Positions 1-6,844 of a stretch of DNA of 9,114 nt are shown one piece after another. Numbering within the stretch: the stretch's first letter is position 1; each line of letters begins with the position of its first letter. The notes beneath the pieces were generated by a model. That model was given only the letters and a program-made list of their open reading frames with translations, searched no databases and was not told the origin of the DNA. The DNA comes from Lachnospiraceae bacterium (GTDB taxonomy: Bacteria > Bacillota > Clostridia > Lachnospirales > Lachnospiraceae), in NCBI GenBank assembly GCA_003542935.1, contig DPJQ01000034.1, positions 6,472 to 15,585 on the forward strand, read 5' to 3'. The translations under genes were made by a program, and so were the position numbers.

Positions 1-1344
1 GATGCCGTCGATCTCGCCCAGGGGATTGGGCGGCTCCAGCGCCAGGTAGTAGTCCACCAGGATCTCACCCTTTGCCACCTCCTCGCCCCGAATTTTAATC
101 AGATACTGGTTGGTGTTCAGACTGGAACTGTCCCGCAAACGAATAGATGGAATTACCAGGCCCATTTCCTGGGCATATTGCCTTCGGAAAATGACAATAC
201 GGTCTATCATCCTGCCGCCGCTGGCCTCATCCACAAGGGGAATCAGGCTGTAGCCAAACTCCATCTCTATAGGTTCCACACTGATCAGCGAATACACGCT
301 GTTGATATCTTTAAAGTTTTCTTCCTCGGCTGCCTGGAGCTGCTCTTCTTCGGTCATGCGCAGGGTTCCCTCGGCTGCCTGGGCCTGGGCCGGCTGGGCC
401 ATCTCCTCCATACGGCGGGAAAGCTGCCATCCTCCGAGCATCAGCACCAGTGAAACCACCGCAAGCTGGAACTTGGGCATCCCGGGAACCACCAGCAGGA
501 TTGCCAGCACCATGCCGGTGAGCATGATGGACCGGGGCTGATTCAAAAACTGCCTGGTTACATCCACATTCAGGCTGTCCTCCGCCACCGCACGGGTCAC
601 GATCATACCTGTGGCCGTCGAAATCAGCAGAGCCGGGATCTGGGATACCAGGCCGTCACCCACAGTAGCCAGGGAGTAGACGGACAACACCTCCGTAAAA
701 CTCATGCCGCCCATCACCATACCGATCACACAGCCGCCGATAAAGTTAACCGCCGTGATGATCAGGGACATGGTGGCATCACCTTTTACGATCTTAGTGG
801 CACCATCCATGGATCCGTAGAAATCGGCTTCCTTCTGTATTTTCGCACGCCTGGTCTTAGCTTCTTCCTCGTTGATCAGACCGCTTCCCAGATCAGCGTC
901 AATGGCCATCTGTTTACCTGGCATAGCATCCAGGGTAAATCTGGCCGCCACCTCAGCCACACGCTCGGCGCCCTTGGTGATAACCAGAAACTGCACCAGC
1001 ACGATAATCAGGAAAATTACGCATCCTACCACTACATTTCCCTGAAGGACGAAATCACCCATGGCCTGGATGACCGCTCCGGCGGAACCGCCATTTCCCA
1101 GAATACTTCTCGTGGTAGATACATTGATTCCGATACGGAACAGCGTCGTGATCAAAAGCAGGGACGGGAATATGGAAAATTCCAGCGGTTCTTTGATATT
1201 CATACTGATCAGAAGGATCAGCATGGATACGGCAATATTCAGAATAATCATCACGTCCACAAAGAACGTGTTTAGCGGTATGATCAAAAGCAACACAATC
1301 ATTACCACGATCAGGGATACCGCATTGCTCAATATTCTTTTCAT
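1..1344 (-). CDS. flhA: FlhA, flagellar type III export gate protein (5' part, runs off window)
   Basis: FlhA is the large inner-membrane export gate subunit; its nonameric cytosolic ring docks chaperone-substrate complexes and its membrane part couples proton flow to export. I translated this stretch by hand from ATG at 1344; 448 codons are open to the window edge, against roughly 680-700 residues for the family, so most of the C-terminal cytoplasmic domain is missing. Visible features are hydrophobic segments near residues 10-25, 30-48, 57-70, 103-122, 193-214, 233-250 and 272-305; the FHIPEP-family signature in the first cytoplasmic loop (FRIGINVSTTRSIL near 69-82, then RFTLDAMPGKQMAIDAD near 135-151); and a hydrophilic Ala/Gln/Glu linker from about 310 leading into the cytosolic domain. 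The start lies 3 bases after the flhB stop with only a weak purine-rich ribosome site, so translational coupling to flhB is likely. Family assignment is secure. Confidence 0.97.
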   Translation of the reverse strand, partial: MKRILSNAVSLIVVMIVLLLIIPLNTFFVDVMIILNIAVSMLILLISMNIKEPLEFSIFPSLLLITTLFRIGINVSTTRSILGNGGSAGAVIQAMGDFVLQGNVVVGCVIFLIIVLVQFLVITKGAERVAEVAARFTLDAMPGKQMAIDADLGSGLINEEEAKTRRAKIQKEADFYGSMDGATKIVKGDATMSLIITAVNFIGGCVIGMVMGGMSFTEVLSVYSLATVGDGLVSQIPALLISTATGMIVTRAVAEDSLNVDVTRQFLNQPRSIMLTGMVLAILLVVPGMPKFQLAVVSLVLMLGGWQLSRRMEEMAQPAQAQAAEGTLRMTEEEQLQAAEEENFKDINSVYSLISVEPIEMEFGYSLIPLVDEASGGRMIDRIVIFRRQYAQEMGLVIPSIRLRDSSSLNTNQYLIKIRGEEVAKGEILVDYYLALEPPNPLGEIDGI

Positions 1345-1347
1345 CTT

Positions 1348-2409
1348 TTACACCAACTTCTTATTCATACGGAATACTTCCACAAGGATTTCCGCCACTG
1401 CCCCGTAAAATTCGGCGGGAATCTCGCCGTTTAACGGGGTCGATGCGTAGATCCCCCGCGCCAGCGGTTTATTCTCAATGACGGTAACATGATTTTCCTC
1501 GCCCACCTCCACAATCCTGAGGGCAACCAGATCCTGGCCTTTCGCCACCAGAACCGGCGCGTTATCATGGTCTATGTCATATTTTAATGCCACCGCATAA
1601 TGAGTCGGGTTACGGATAATGACATCCGCGTCGGGCACGGCCTGCATCATACGGCTTCTGGCCATGCTCTGCTGCAGACTTCGGATTTTTCCCTTGATCT
1701 GGGGATTTCCCTCTGTCTGTTTGTATTCCTCTTTGACTTCCTCCTTGGTCATCTTGATCTGCTTTTCAAAAGACCACCGTTGATAGAAATAGTCAAAACC
1801 GGCTATGGCGGCAAATACTATGCAGATCTTAAAAACCATCCCCATGATCTCTTTCAGTACATAGGCCATAGCCACCGTCGCGTTAATGTCCAGCATCTGG
1901 GACAGCGCAACAATTTCCTCTTTGAGAAGCTGATACAAAATAACTGTCAGAATTATCATTTTCAGTATCGACTTCAGTATCTCAAGCAGGTTTTTCACAG
2001 AAAAAAGATTTTTAAGTCCTTTTAACGGATTCAACTTGCTGAGTTTAAAACCCAACGGTTTCATTGTGAACAAAAATCTTGTCTGCACTCCCGTGGCCAC
2101 CACCGATATGGCGATGCTGATCACTCCCAGGGGAAATATGCACTTGGACAGCTCTGCCACGGCATCCATACCCATCTGCTGCAAAAAACCCAGAGACAGG
2201 TCATTTACACTCGCCACAGAACGAATCTGAAATTCCATAGCTTCCCGCATGGATTCATATATCATGGGAAAAAGGATTTGCAATACCCAAAAACTTCCAA
2301 GAAGCGAAGCGACCACAATCACGTCCTTACTGGAAGCGACATGACCTTCTTTACGCTGATCCCTTCGCTTCTTGGCGGTTGGTTTTTCGGTTTTTTCTTC
2401 TGACGCCAA
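1348..2409 (-). CDS. flhB: FlhB, export-gate and substrate-specificity switch protein
   Basis: FlhB wraps the FliPQR gate and switches export from rod/hook to filament substrates after self-cleavage. The 353-residue frame has the basic N-terminal EKTEKPTAKKRRDQRKEGHV signature (residues 5-24), four hydrophobic segments (about 29-51, 88-110, 140-160, 180-205) and a C-terminal cytoplasmic domain with the autocleavage motif NPTH at 267-270, where cleavage is expected between N267 and P268. Length is normal. The start is odd. The only initiator in this frame before the conserved region is TTG at 2409, an in-frame TGA lies 9 bases upstream, and the ribosome site is poor (GAGAG about 3 bases away). 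An ATG at 2443 directly abuts the fliR stop but is in another frame; removing one base near 2406-2410 would join it to this frame and give a more typical N-terminus (see findings). Family identity is certain; the 5' end is not. Confidence 0.95.
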   Translation of the reverse strand: MASEEKTEKPTAKKRRDQRKEGHVASSKDVIVVASLLGSFWVLQILFPMIYESMREAMEFQIRSVASVNDLSLGFLQQMGMDAVAELSKCIFPLGVISIAISVVATGVQTRFLFTMKPLGFKLSKLNPLKGLKNLFSVKNLLEILKSILKMIILTVILYQLLKEEIVALSQMLDINATVAMAYVLKEIMGMVFKICIVFAAIAGFDYFYQRWSFEKQIKMTKEEVKEEYKQTEGNPQIKGKIRSLQQSMARSRMMQAVPDADVIIRNPTHYAVALKYDIDHDNAPVLVAKGQDLVALRIVEVGEENHVTVIENKPLARGIYASTPLNGEIPAEFYGAVAEILVEVFRMNKKLV

Positions 2410-2443
2410 AGACTCTCACATCACTTTCTGCGGCAATTGCCAT
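2410..2443 (-). other. fliR-flhB junction: possible original flhB start, out of frame by one base
   Basis: Immediately after the fliR TAG stop (2446-2444) is an ATG (2443-2441) that opens M-A-I-A-A-E-S-D-V-R-V-F before leaving the flhB frame. With one G fewer in the GGC at 2410-2408 the reading would continue V-F-A-S-E-E-K-T-E-K straight into FlhB. That resembles the D-L-Q-F-F-A-x-E-K-T-E-K beginning common in Firmicute FlhB proteins (recalled, not searched). The stop-start adjacency TAG-ATG would suit coupled translation. A perfect 10-base palindrome GGCAATTGCC lies at 2432-2441; I attach no function to it. Either flhB now starts at TTG 2409, or the window carries a one-base insertion, real or from sequencing. 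Confidence 0.45.
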
Positions 2444-3211
2444 CTATAGAAATGTCAGTATTCCCTGGATCGTTTTCATCATCTCAGAAACTACTTTTCC
2501 CAGATAACTGCCTATCGGTGAGAACAGAATAACCAACAGACCCAGACCGACAATTAGTTTCAATTGAATATTGATAACCAGAATCGTGACCTGAGGGGCC
2601 ACTTTATTGATAATTCCGACGCCTACCTCCACCAGAAATTCCGCCGCGATAATCGGAATCGACAGTTTCACACCCATCTCCACACAGGTGAGAAAGATCT
2701 CGATCATCCTTGACGCCAGATTCTGGGTAATCAGTATACCCCCATAGGGTACGATCTGCGCAGACGTAACCATTATTTTCAGCAAAGCCAGATGTCCGTC
2801 CACCGCAAAAAACAGCATCACAAACCACGCCTGCAACAGACTGCCTGTCACGGCCATCTGTGAATGGCTCTGGGGGTCATAGACCGTGGCCATGGACAAT
2901 CCCAGCTGAAAATCTATAATATAACCGCCATAAGAAATGACGAAAAAAAACAATTCCATGACAAAACCAATGGCATAGCCCGCCGCAAATTCTTTCAACA
3001 GCAAAAAACCGAACTCCAGTGTGCTGTCAACCTCAATGACTTCCTCCATGGAAACAGAGTACACCAGTAAAGCTAATATAAAAATAAAACCCGCTTTCAA
3101 TGCAGACGGTATATTATTTCTGCCTAATATGGGGTTCAACAATACAAATCCGGACATTCTCATCAGGATCAGTGCAAACAGGGTAATCTGTGCAGTCGTG
3201 TTAATTGTCAT
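2444..3211 (-). CDS. fliR: FliR, export-gate membrane protein
   Basis: FliR is a single-copy subunit of the FliP5-FliQ4-FliR1 export channel in the basal-body membrane. The 255-residue product is almost wholly hydrophobic with about six membrane segments. It has the FliR-type beginning (ITLFALILMRMSGFVLLNPI, residues 8-27), a central AAGYAIGFVMEL stretch near residues 80-91, and the C-terminal pattern IAAEFLVEVGVGIINKVAPQV followed by a final helix ending in SPIGSYLGKVVSEMM. I place the start at ATG 3211 rather than GTG 3226: a GAGGAG site at 3224-3219 sits 7 bases before the ATG, whereas the GTG overlaps that same site and so cannot use it. The gene follows fliQ after 22 bases and ends 35 bases before the usable flhB start. 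Length is within the usual 250-265 range. Confidence 0.96.
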   Translation of the reverse strand: MTINTTAQITLFALILMRMSGFVLLNPILGRNNIPSALKAGFIFILALLVYSVSMEEVIEVDSTLEFGFLLLKEFAAGYAIGFVMELFFFVISYGGYIIDFQLGLSMATVYDPQSHSQMAVTGSLLQAWFVMLFFAVDGHLALLKIMVTSAQIVPYGGILITQNLASRMIEIFLTCVEMGVKLSIPIIAAEFLVEVGVGIINKVAPQVTILVINIQLKLIVGLGLLVILFSPIGSYLGKVVSEMMKTIQGILTFL

Positions 3212-3218
3212 TTTACCA

Positions 3219-3224
3219 CTCCTC
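3219..3224 (-). promoter_or_regulatory. Ribosome binding site setting the fliR start
   Basis: GAGGAG read on the minus strand lies 7 bases upstream of ATG 3211. It overlaps the alternative in-frame GTG at 3226-3224, which would add five residues (start, R, S, G, K). This decides for the ATG. Confidence 0.8.
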
Positions 3225-3233
3225 ACATACCCC

Positions 3234-3488
3234 TTATATCATACCAAATACCCGGATCGTAAAATCTTGCAGAGAACGCAGCATCCGTCCGCCAGTGAAT
3301 ATAAGAATAATACCGATAACCAGCAATTTCGGTACAAAGGTAATCGTCTGTTCATGGATCTGCGTTGCCGCCTGTAAAATGGCAATCACCACACCCACAA
3401 ACATGCTGATGACCAACAAAGGGCCGGCCAGCTGTATGACCAGGACAAATACATCGTACATCAGACTTCCGACTTCAGATTCTGTCAT
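3234..3488 (-). CDS. fliQ: FliQ, export-gate membrane protein
   Basis: FliQ is a small two-helix membrane subunit of the flagellar export channel, assembling around FliP and FliR. The 84-residue product is close to the family's usual 86-90. It shows a short amphipathic N-terminus, a first membrane helix (about residues 13-39) running into the invariant AATQIHEQTITFVPK loop (41-55), a second helix (about 55-71), and a short basic C-terminal tail. The ATG at 3488 is preceded by a strong GGGAGG site. It lies 24 bases after fliP and 22 bases before the fliR ATG, in the standard fliP-fliQ-fliR order. Confidence 0.97.
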   Translation of the reverse strand: MTESEVGSLMYDVFVLVIQLAGPLLVISMFVGVVIAILQAATQIHEQTITFVPKLLVIGIILIFTGGRMLRSLQDFTIRVFGMI

Positions 3489-3512
3489 GTTTACGCCTCC
3501 CTAATTCGTGTG

Positions 3513-4184
3513 TCAGAGAAGAAAACTGTTTATAATGGAAGAAAACAGCAGATTCCATCCATCCACAGTTACAAATAGCAAGAGCTTAAACGGCAGGGAA
3601 ATCATGGCCGGTGGCAGCATCATCATGCCCATGGACATCAGCGTACTGGCCACCACAATATCAATCAACAGGAAAGGAATATAGAGCAGAAAGCCCGCCA
3701 CGAAGCCGCGCTTCAGTTCACTGGCCATAAAAGAAGGAATCACCACCGTCATCGGCAGATCCAGTTCCTCCTCCACCGCATCAATACCCGCCACATCGGC
3801 GAACATCTCCATGGAAGCTTTCTCAGTATGTTTCAGCATAAATCTTTTCAAGGGTACCTGCGCCCTCTCAATGGCCTCTTCCTGGGATATCTCCCGGTTT
3901 TTGTACGGCGTATAAGCCTCCGTATTGATCTCGCTGATCACCGGATCCATAATAAAAAGTGTCAGAAAAATGGCGATCCCCACCAATACCATATTTGGGG
4001 GCGTATTCTGAACTCCCAGAGCATTTCTCAGAAAAGAAACAATGATCAGCGTCCTCGTAAAAGAGGTTGTCATGATCAAAAGGGACGGCAGGAGGGATAT
4101 GATAGTCAGCAGCAGCAGTATGTCAAGGGTGGGGACTTCTTCACCATTGACATTTATCAGCGAATCGTACACTGCATCACTCAC
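3513..4184 (-). CDS. fliP: FliP, export-gate core membrane protein (GTG start)
   Basis: FliP is the five-copy core of the flagellar export channel. The 223-residue product contains the family hallmarks: LLLLTIISLLPSLLIMTTSFTR near residues 18-39, then FLRNALGVQNTPPNMVLVGIAIFLT, a hydrophilic central loop (about 85-145), and the C-terminal run TLMSMGMMMLPPAMISLPFK before the last helix. It starts at GTG 4184, overlapping the fliO stop in a GTGA junction (4 bases), so translation is coupled. There is no cleavable signal peptide of the kind found in longer enterobacterial FliP (about 245 residues); the length matches the shorter Bacillus-type form. The gene is intact. Confidence 0.97.
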   Translation of the reverse strand: MSDAVYDSLINVNGEEVPTLDILLLLTIISLLPSLLIMTTSFTRTLIIVSFLRNALGVQNTPPNMVLVGIAIFLTLFIMDPVISEINTEAYTPYKNREISQEEAIERAQVPLKRFMLKHTEKASMEMFADVAGIDAVEEELDLPMTVVIPSFMASELKRGFVAGFLLYIPFLLIDIVVASTLMSMGMMMLPPAMISLPFKLLLFVTVDGWNLLFSSIINSFLL

Positions 4185-4534
4185 GAATCCTTACCTCCTC
4201 TTTTGCCGAGCTCACTCAGTTTTTCCAACACTGCTTTAAAATCCGGCGCTCTCATTTCCTGTTCTGCCTCATCGGCCGACAGCGGCAACAGCTCTTCATC
4301 CTGAATTTCCGACAAAAAACTGATCTGGCCCGCGGTAACGCCCACCAGCAGATACTTGGCGCCGACCTGTACAATCGCAACATGCCTGTCCTGTCCCAAT
4401 GTAACCTGGTCAAGAAGACGCATATAGCGGGAGCTGCTGCTCCGTTTTAAACCGCTGCCAATATATTTGCTGGCTATATAGCTCAGGTAAATAATAAGTG
4501 CCACCGCAATAAAGGTGGCAATTACTCTCCACAT
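4181..4534 (-). CDS. fliO: FliO/FliZ family flagellar biosynthesis protein
   Basis: FliO is a small bitopic membrane protein that helps assemble or stabilise the FliP ring; in Firmicutes the gene is often called fliZ. The 117-residue product has one N-terminal membrane helix (about residues 3-23), a short basic/Ser-rich stretch (KRSSSSRYM), and then the compact cytoplasmic domain with the family pattern LLDQVTLGQDRHVAIVQVG, continuing into a KYLLVGVT segment and QISFLSEI. The C-terminal third is charged (Glu/Lys-rich). ATG 4534 follows the fliY stop by 12 bases and has a GGAAGGA site; the 3' end overlaps fliP by 4 bases. FliO sequences are poorly conserved overall, but this central motif and the position before fliP make the call firm. 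Confidence 0.93.
   Translation of the reverse strand: MWRVIATFIAVALIIYLSYIASKYIGSGLKRSSSSRYMRLLDQVTLGQDRHVAIVQVGAKYLLVGVTAGQISFLSEIQDEELLPLSADEAEQEMRAPDFKAVLEKLSELGKRGGKDS
4194..4199 (-). promoter_or_regulatory. Ribosome binding site supporting the GTG start of fliP
   Basis: A perfect AGGAGG on the minus strand lies inside the 3' end of fliO, 9 bases before the GTG at 4184. It justifies a non-ATG start despite the 4-base overlap with fliO. Confidence 0.85.
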
Positions 4535-4546
4535 ACAATTCCTTCC

Positions 4547-5962
4547 CTACTCCAAAGCAATCAAGTTCACCTTCATGATCTCAGTTATCCTGACACCGAA
4601 ATTGTCTTCCACAACCACCACGTCACCTTTGGCAATGCATTGTCCGTTGACATATAAGTCTACCTGCTCACCCGCAAGCTTATCCAGAACCACCAGAGAT
4701 CCCTTAGTAAAGTCAAGAATATCCTTGACCAGTTTTCTGGTTCTTCCGATCTCCACGGAAACTTCAAGAGGAACGCTCATGATCAGCTCCATGTTCTCCT
4801 CCTGCTCGCTCTCCAGAACAATCTCATTGCTCTGGCGCAGACTGGGCTGATTCGGGGACTGGACATGAATCATCTTCGGTTCCGGCGCGGGAGCCTGTTT
4901 CTGCTCCATCATTTGCTGCTGCATAGTCTGCATCTGCTGCATCATCTGCTGCATCATCTGCATCTGCATCATGGAAACATCCATAGCGGGCTGTGCCGTC
5001 GGCTGCATCATCGCCGGCTGCTGCGGAGCAGACATAACCGGAGCAGGCTGTACCTGAGCCGGCTGAGGCGCTGCCTGGGCAACCGGAGCTGCCGCCGGCT
5101 CAGGCGCTGCCTGCACAGGTTCAGGAGCGGAAGGTACGTCTCCACCTGCCAAAAGCTTCTCGATCTCTTCCTGGGACAGACTCCTTCCTCCGCCTGCGGA
5201 TGCCGGCGCACTCTCCGCCGGCGCCGGGGTCTCCGCCGCCGCATCACCACCGGCCAGAAGCTTTTCGATCTCTTCCTGGGACAGGCTTTTTCCTCCGCCG
5301 GCGGGCTCCGAAGCGCTCTCCGCCGGCGCCTTAGCGGCAGCCTGCTCTTCCTCATATCTCTGGATGTCTTCCTCCGATAAGAAACCTTTAACCAGGCCCT
5401 TGGCCAGCTTCACGGGCATTACATTGAAAAATTCACTTTCCAGCTTATCCGCTATTTTCAGTGTGAATCCGACGACTACCTTGGGATACTCATCTACAAA
5501 GTATTTGTCAATGAACTCCTGCTCATCCTTGACCTCAAAAGAAACCGGTGTGGATATATTTACCATTGTCCCGAAAAACTCGGACAACGCTGTCGCAGAA
5601 GCACCCATCATCTGATTCATGACCTCACAGACAGCGCTGATATTGATCTCATTCAGCTCGAATTCCTCATCGGACATTTCCATGCCCATGATCATCTCGA
5701 CAATCACTTTTACGTCATGCCTCTTCAAAAGCATGACGTTATCACCTTCCAGCCCGGCAACGTAGGTAATCTCAACGCCAACTGCCGGCTCCACCCGATC
5801 CATCGCGAATTCTTCTTTGGACACGACCGTTACCACCGGCGTTGTAATATCCACCCGGGCATTCAGCATTGTGGAAACTGCTGTAGCCGATGCTCCAAGA
5901 CTGATATTCAGAATCTCGCCTATAGCGTCTATTTCCATTTTACTAAAATACTCAGAACTCAT
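4547..5962 (-). CDS. fliY: FliY, flagellar motor switch phosphatase with CheC-like and FliN domains
   Basis: FliY is a C-ring switch subunit that also dephosphorylates CheY-P. This 471-residue protein has three parts. Residues 1-200 form a CheC-like domain with two phosphatase half-sites, E16/N19/G23 (EILNISLGASATA) and E113/N116/G120 (EVMNQMMGASATA), both complete. Residues 200-385 are a long Ala/Pro/Gln/Met-rich linker. Residues about 391-471 are the FliN/SpoA domain (VPLEVSVEIGRTRKLVKDIL onward). It is longer than Bacillus FliY (about 378), the excess lying in the linker. The linker holds two copies of SLSQEEIEKLLAGGD (226-240 and 261-275), close to the CheY-P docking motif at the start of FliM; the expected N-terminal copy is missing, since the protein begins directly with the CheC-like domain. 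The AAGGAG site is 12 bases from ATG 5962, rather far, and a four-codon out-of-frame mini-ORF ends across that start. Confidence 0.96.
   Translation of the reverse strand: MSSEYFSKMEIDAIGEILNISLGASATAVSTMLNARVDITTPVVTVVSKEEFAMDRVEPAVGVEITYVAGLEGDNVMLLKRHDVKVIVEMIMGMEMSDEEFELNEINISAVCEVMNQMMGASATALSEFFGTMVNISTPVSFEVKDEQEFIDKYFVDEYPKVVVGFTLKIADKLESEFFNVMPVKLAKGLVKGFLSEEDIQRYEEEQAAAKAPAESASEPAGGGKSLSQEEIEKLLAGGDAAAETPAPAESAPASAGGGRSLSQEEIEKLLAGGDVPSAPEPVQAAPEPAAAPVAQAAPQPAQVQPAPVMSAPQQPAMMQPTAQPAMDVSMMQMQMMQQMMQQMQTMQQQMMEQKQAPAPEPKMIHVQSPNQPSLRQSNEIVLESEQEENMELIMSVPLEVSVEIGRTRKLVKDILDFTKGSLVVLDKLAGEQVDLYVNGQCIAKGDVVVVEDNFGVRITEIMKVNLIALE
4895..4972 (-). repeat. Met/Gln low-complexity tract in the fliY linker
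   Basis: Residues 331-356 of FliY consist almost only of Met and Gln (22 of the 26 or more), encoded by irregularly alternating ATG and CAG codons. It lies between the Pro/Ala-rich linker and the FliN domain. The near-trinucleotide repetition could vary in length by slippage. The composition suggests a flexible or weakly helical tether; no specific function can be read from it. Confidence 0.8.
5138..5329 (-). repeat. In-frame tandem duplication in the fliY linker (two units, 105-base period)
   Basis: Unit 1 (5243-5329, residues 212-240) and unit 2 (5138-5224, residues 247-275) each encode APAES, a short spacer, GGG, K or R, then SLSQEEIEKLLAGGD. The last 14 residues are identical, while the DNA differs at synonymous positions (for example AAGCTTTTCGATC against AAGCTTCTCGATC on the plus strand), so the copies are not fresh. 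The unit includes a FliM-like CheY-P docking motif. A weaker related string, LSEEDIQRYEE, occurs at residues 195-205. Confidence 0.85.
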
Positions 5963-6001
5963 ACGAACATTTGTCTCCTTCCGGGGATATCACCCTTTAT
6001 T

Positions 6002-6442
6002 CTATTTGCCAATCTCCAGCGCTTTCTGTGCTAATGTCTTCATAGCGTTGAATGCCGTAATATTGGCCTCGTAAGACCGGGTCGCAGACATGGCATCCGT
6101 AGTCTCTTTCACCAAATCTACATTTGGCCGCATCACATAGCCATCCTCGTTGGCATCAGGATGGGTGGGGTCATACACCGGGTTCAAATCCCGCTGGTCT
6201 TCCACAATCTGTGTCACTTTCACCCCGCCTTTGCTGGCCGTCTTTCGCAGAAGACTGTTGAATTCTGTACGAAAAGATGTCAGCGGCACTTCCTGCAGCA
6301 CAACCATCTTTCTCCGGTATGTACCGCCGCTCTCAGTTCGGGTCGTGTTCCAGTTTGCTATGTTTTCGGAAGCAACGTCCAGCCTCTGCCGCTGTGCAGT
6401 CATGCCCGACGCACTGATATCAAAAGAATTCAAAAAAGACAT
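6002..6442 (-). CDS. flgC: FlgC, flagellar proximal rod protein
   Basis: FlgC is a subunit of the proximal rod, exported and assembled early in basal-body construction. The 146-residue product begins with the rod/hook-family helix (FDISASGMTAQRQRLDVASENIAN, residues 7-30) followed by NTTRTESGGTYRRK, and ends with the paired family motif MRPNVDLVKETTDAMSATRSYEANITAFNAMKTLAQKALEIGK (104-146). The middle holds the FlgC-typical VYDPTHPDANEDGYV. Length is normal and no catalytic site is expected. A Trp at residue 31 stands where the NIANxxTTRT motif usually has a small residue. ATG 6442 has an AGGGGG site 8 bases upstream; an ATG at 6449 is out of frame. The location is the oddity: flgC normally follows flgB and precedes fliE, but here it lies between cheY (17 bases upstream) and fliY (39 bases downstream). 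Whether another flgC exists elsewhere cannot be seen. Confidence 0.96.
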   Translation of the reverse strand: MSFLNSFDISASGMTAQRQRLDVASENIANWNTTRTESGGTYRRKMVVLQEVPLTSFRTEFNSLLRKTASKGGVKVTQIVEDQRDLNPVYDPTHPDANEDGYVMRPNVDLVKETTDAMSATRSYEANITAFNAMKTLAQKALEIGK

Positions 6443-6459
6443 TCCGCATTCCCCCTGAT

Positions 6460-6819
6460 CTATCCAAGTATCTTCTTGACGGTTGACAAAATACGCTCCG
6501 GCTTAAAGGGTTTCACGATGAAGTCCTTGGCCCCCGATTTGATCGAATCCATAACCATCGTCTCCTGACCCATGGCAGAACACATCACGATAGTCGCTTT
6601 CGGATCCATCGCCTTGATCTCTTTCAAAGTCTCCAGTCCATCCTTGTTGGGCATGGTGATATCCATAAACACAAGATCCGGCTTCTCCGCGGAGTAGAGC
6701 TCCACAGCTTTTGCACCGTCCTCCGCTTCCACAAGATCCGTATATCCGGCCTGAGTCAGCGTATTCTTTAACATCATCCGCATGAATGCCGCATCGTCTA
6801 CCAACATTATTTTCGCCAT
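6460..6819 (-). CDS. cheY: CheY, chemotaxis response regulator
   Basis: CheY is the diffusible phospho-signal from the CheA kinase to the flagellar switch (FliM/FliY). The 119-residue product is a single receiver domain with no output domain. Acidic pocket D8/D9, phosphoacceptor D53 (in FMDITMPNKDG), switch Ser S81 (CSAMGQ), aromatic F100 and K103 (KDFIVKPF) are all present. The AMGQ string after the switch Ser is typical of Firmicute and Thermotoga-type CheY. ATG 6819 is preceded by AGAGAGG about 8 bases away. The gene is placed between fliM and flgC rather than after fliY as in Bacillus and most Clostridia. The 71-base gap upstream contains a possible promoter of its own. All catalytic residues are intact, so activity is expected. 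Confidence 0.97.
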   Translation of the reverse strand: MAKIMLVDDAAFMRMMLKNTLTQAGYTDLVEAEDGAKAVELYSAEKPDLVFMDITMPNKDGLETLKEIKAMDPKATIVMCSAMGQETMVMDSIKSGAKDFIVKPFKPERILSTVKKILG

Positions 6820-6844
6820 TTTTTATACCTCTCTTTTTATTTTC

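Noticed and set aside
2405..2415. Programmed +1 ribosomal frameshift in flhB
   Set aside because: GTC-TTT-GGC lacks a slippery P-site codon, a stop or rare codon in the A site, and an obvious stimulator; an indel or TTG start is simpler.
3212..3226. GTG 3226 as fliR start
   Set aside because: It overlaps the ribosome binding site that correctly positions ATG 3211.
5008..5355. Arg/Ser-rich open frame on the minus strand
   Set aside because: It is an off-frame reading of the fliY linker repeats.
4865..5380. Plus-strand open frame rich in His/Leu/Arg
   Set aside because: It is the reverse reading of the Met/Gln and Ala/Pro-rich fliY linker; the repetitive composition explains the lack of stops.
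5975..6005. Sigma-D-type promoter before fliY (GGTGATAT resembles a -10 element)
   Set aside because: No TAAA-like -35 element lies 15 bases upstream, and the GC-rich half of the -10 is missing.
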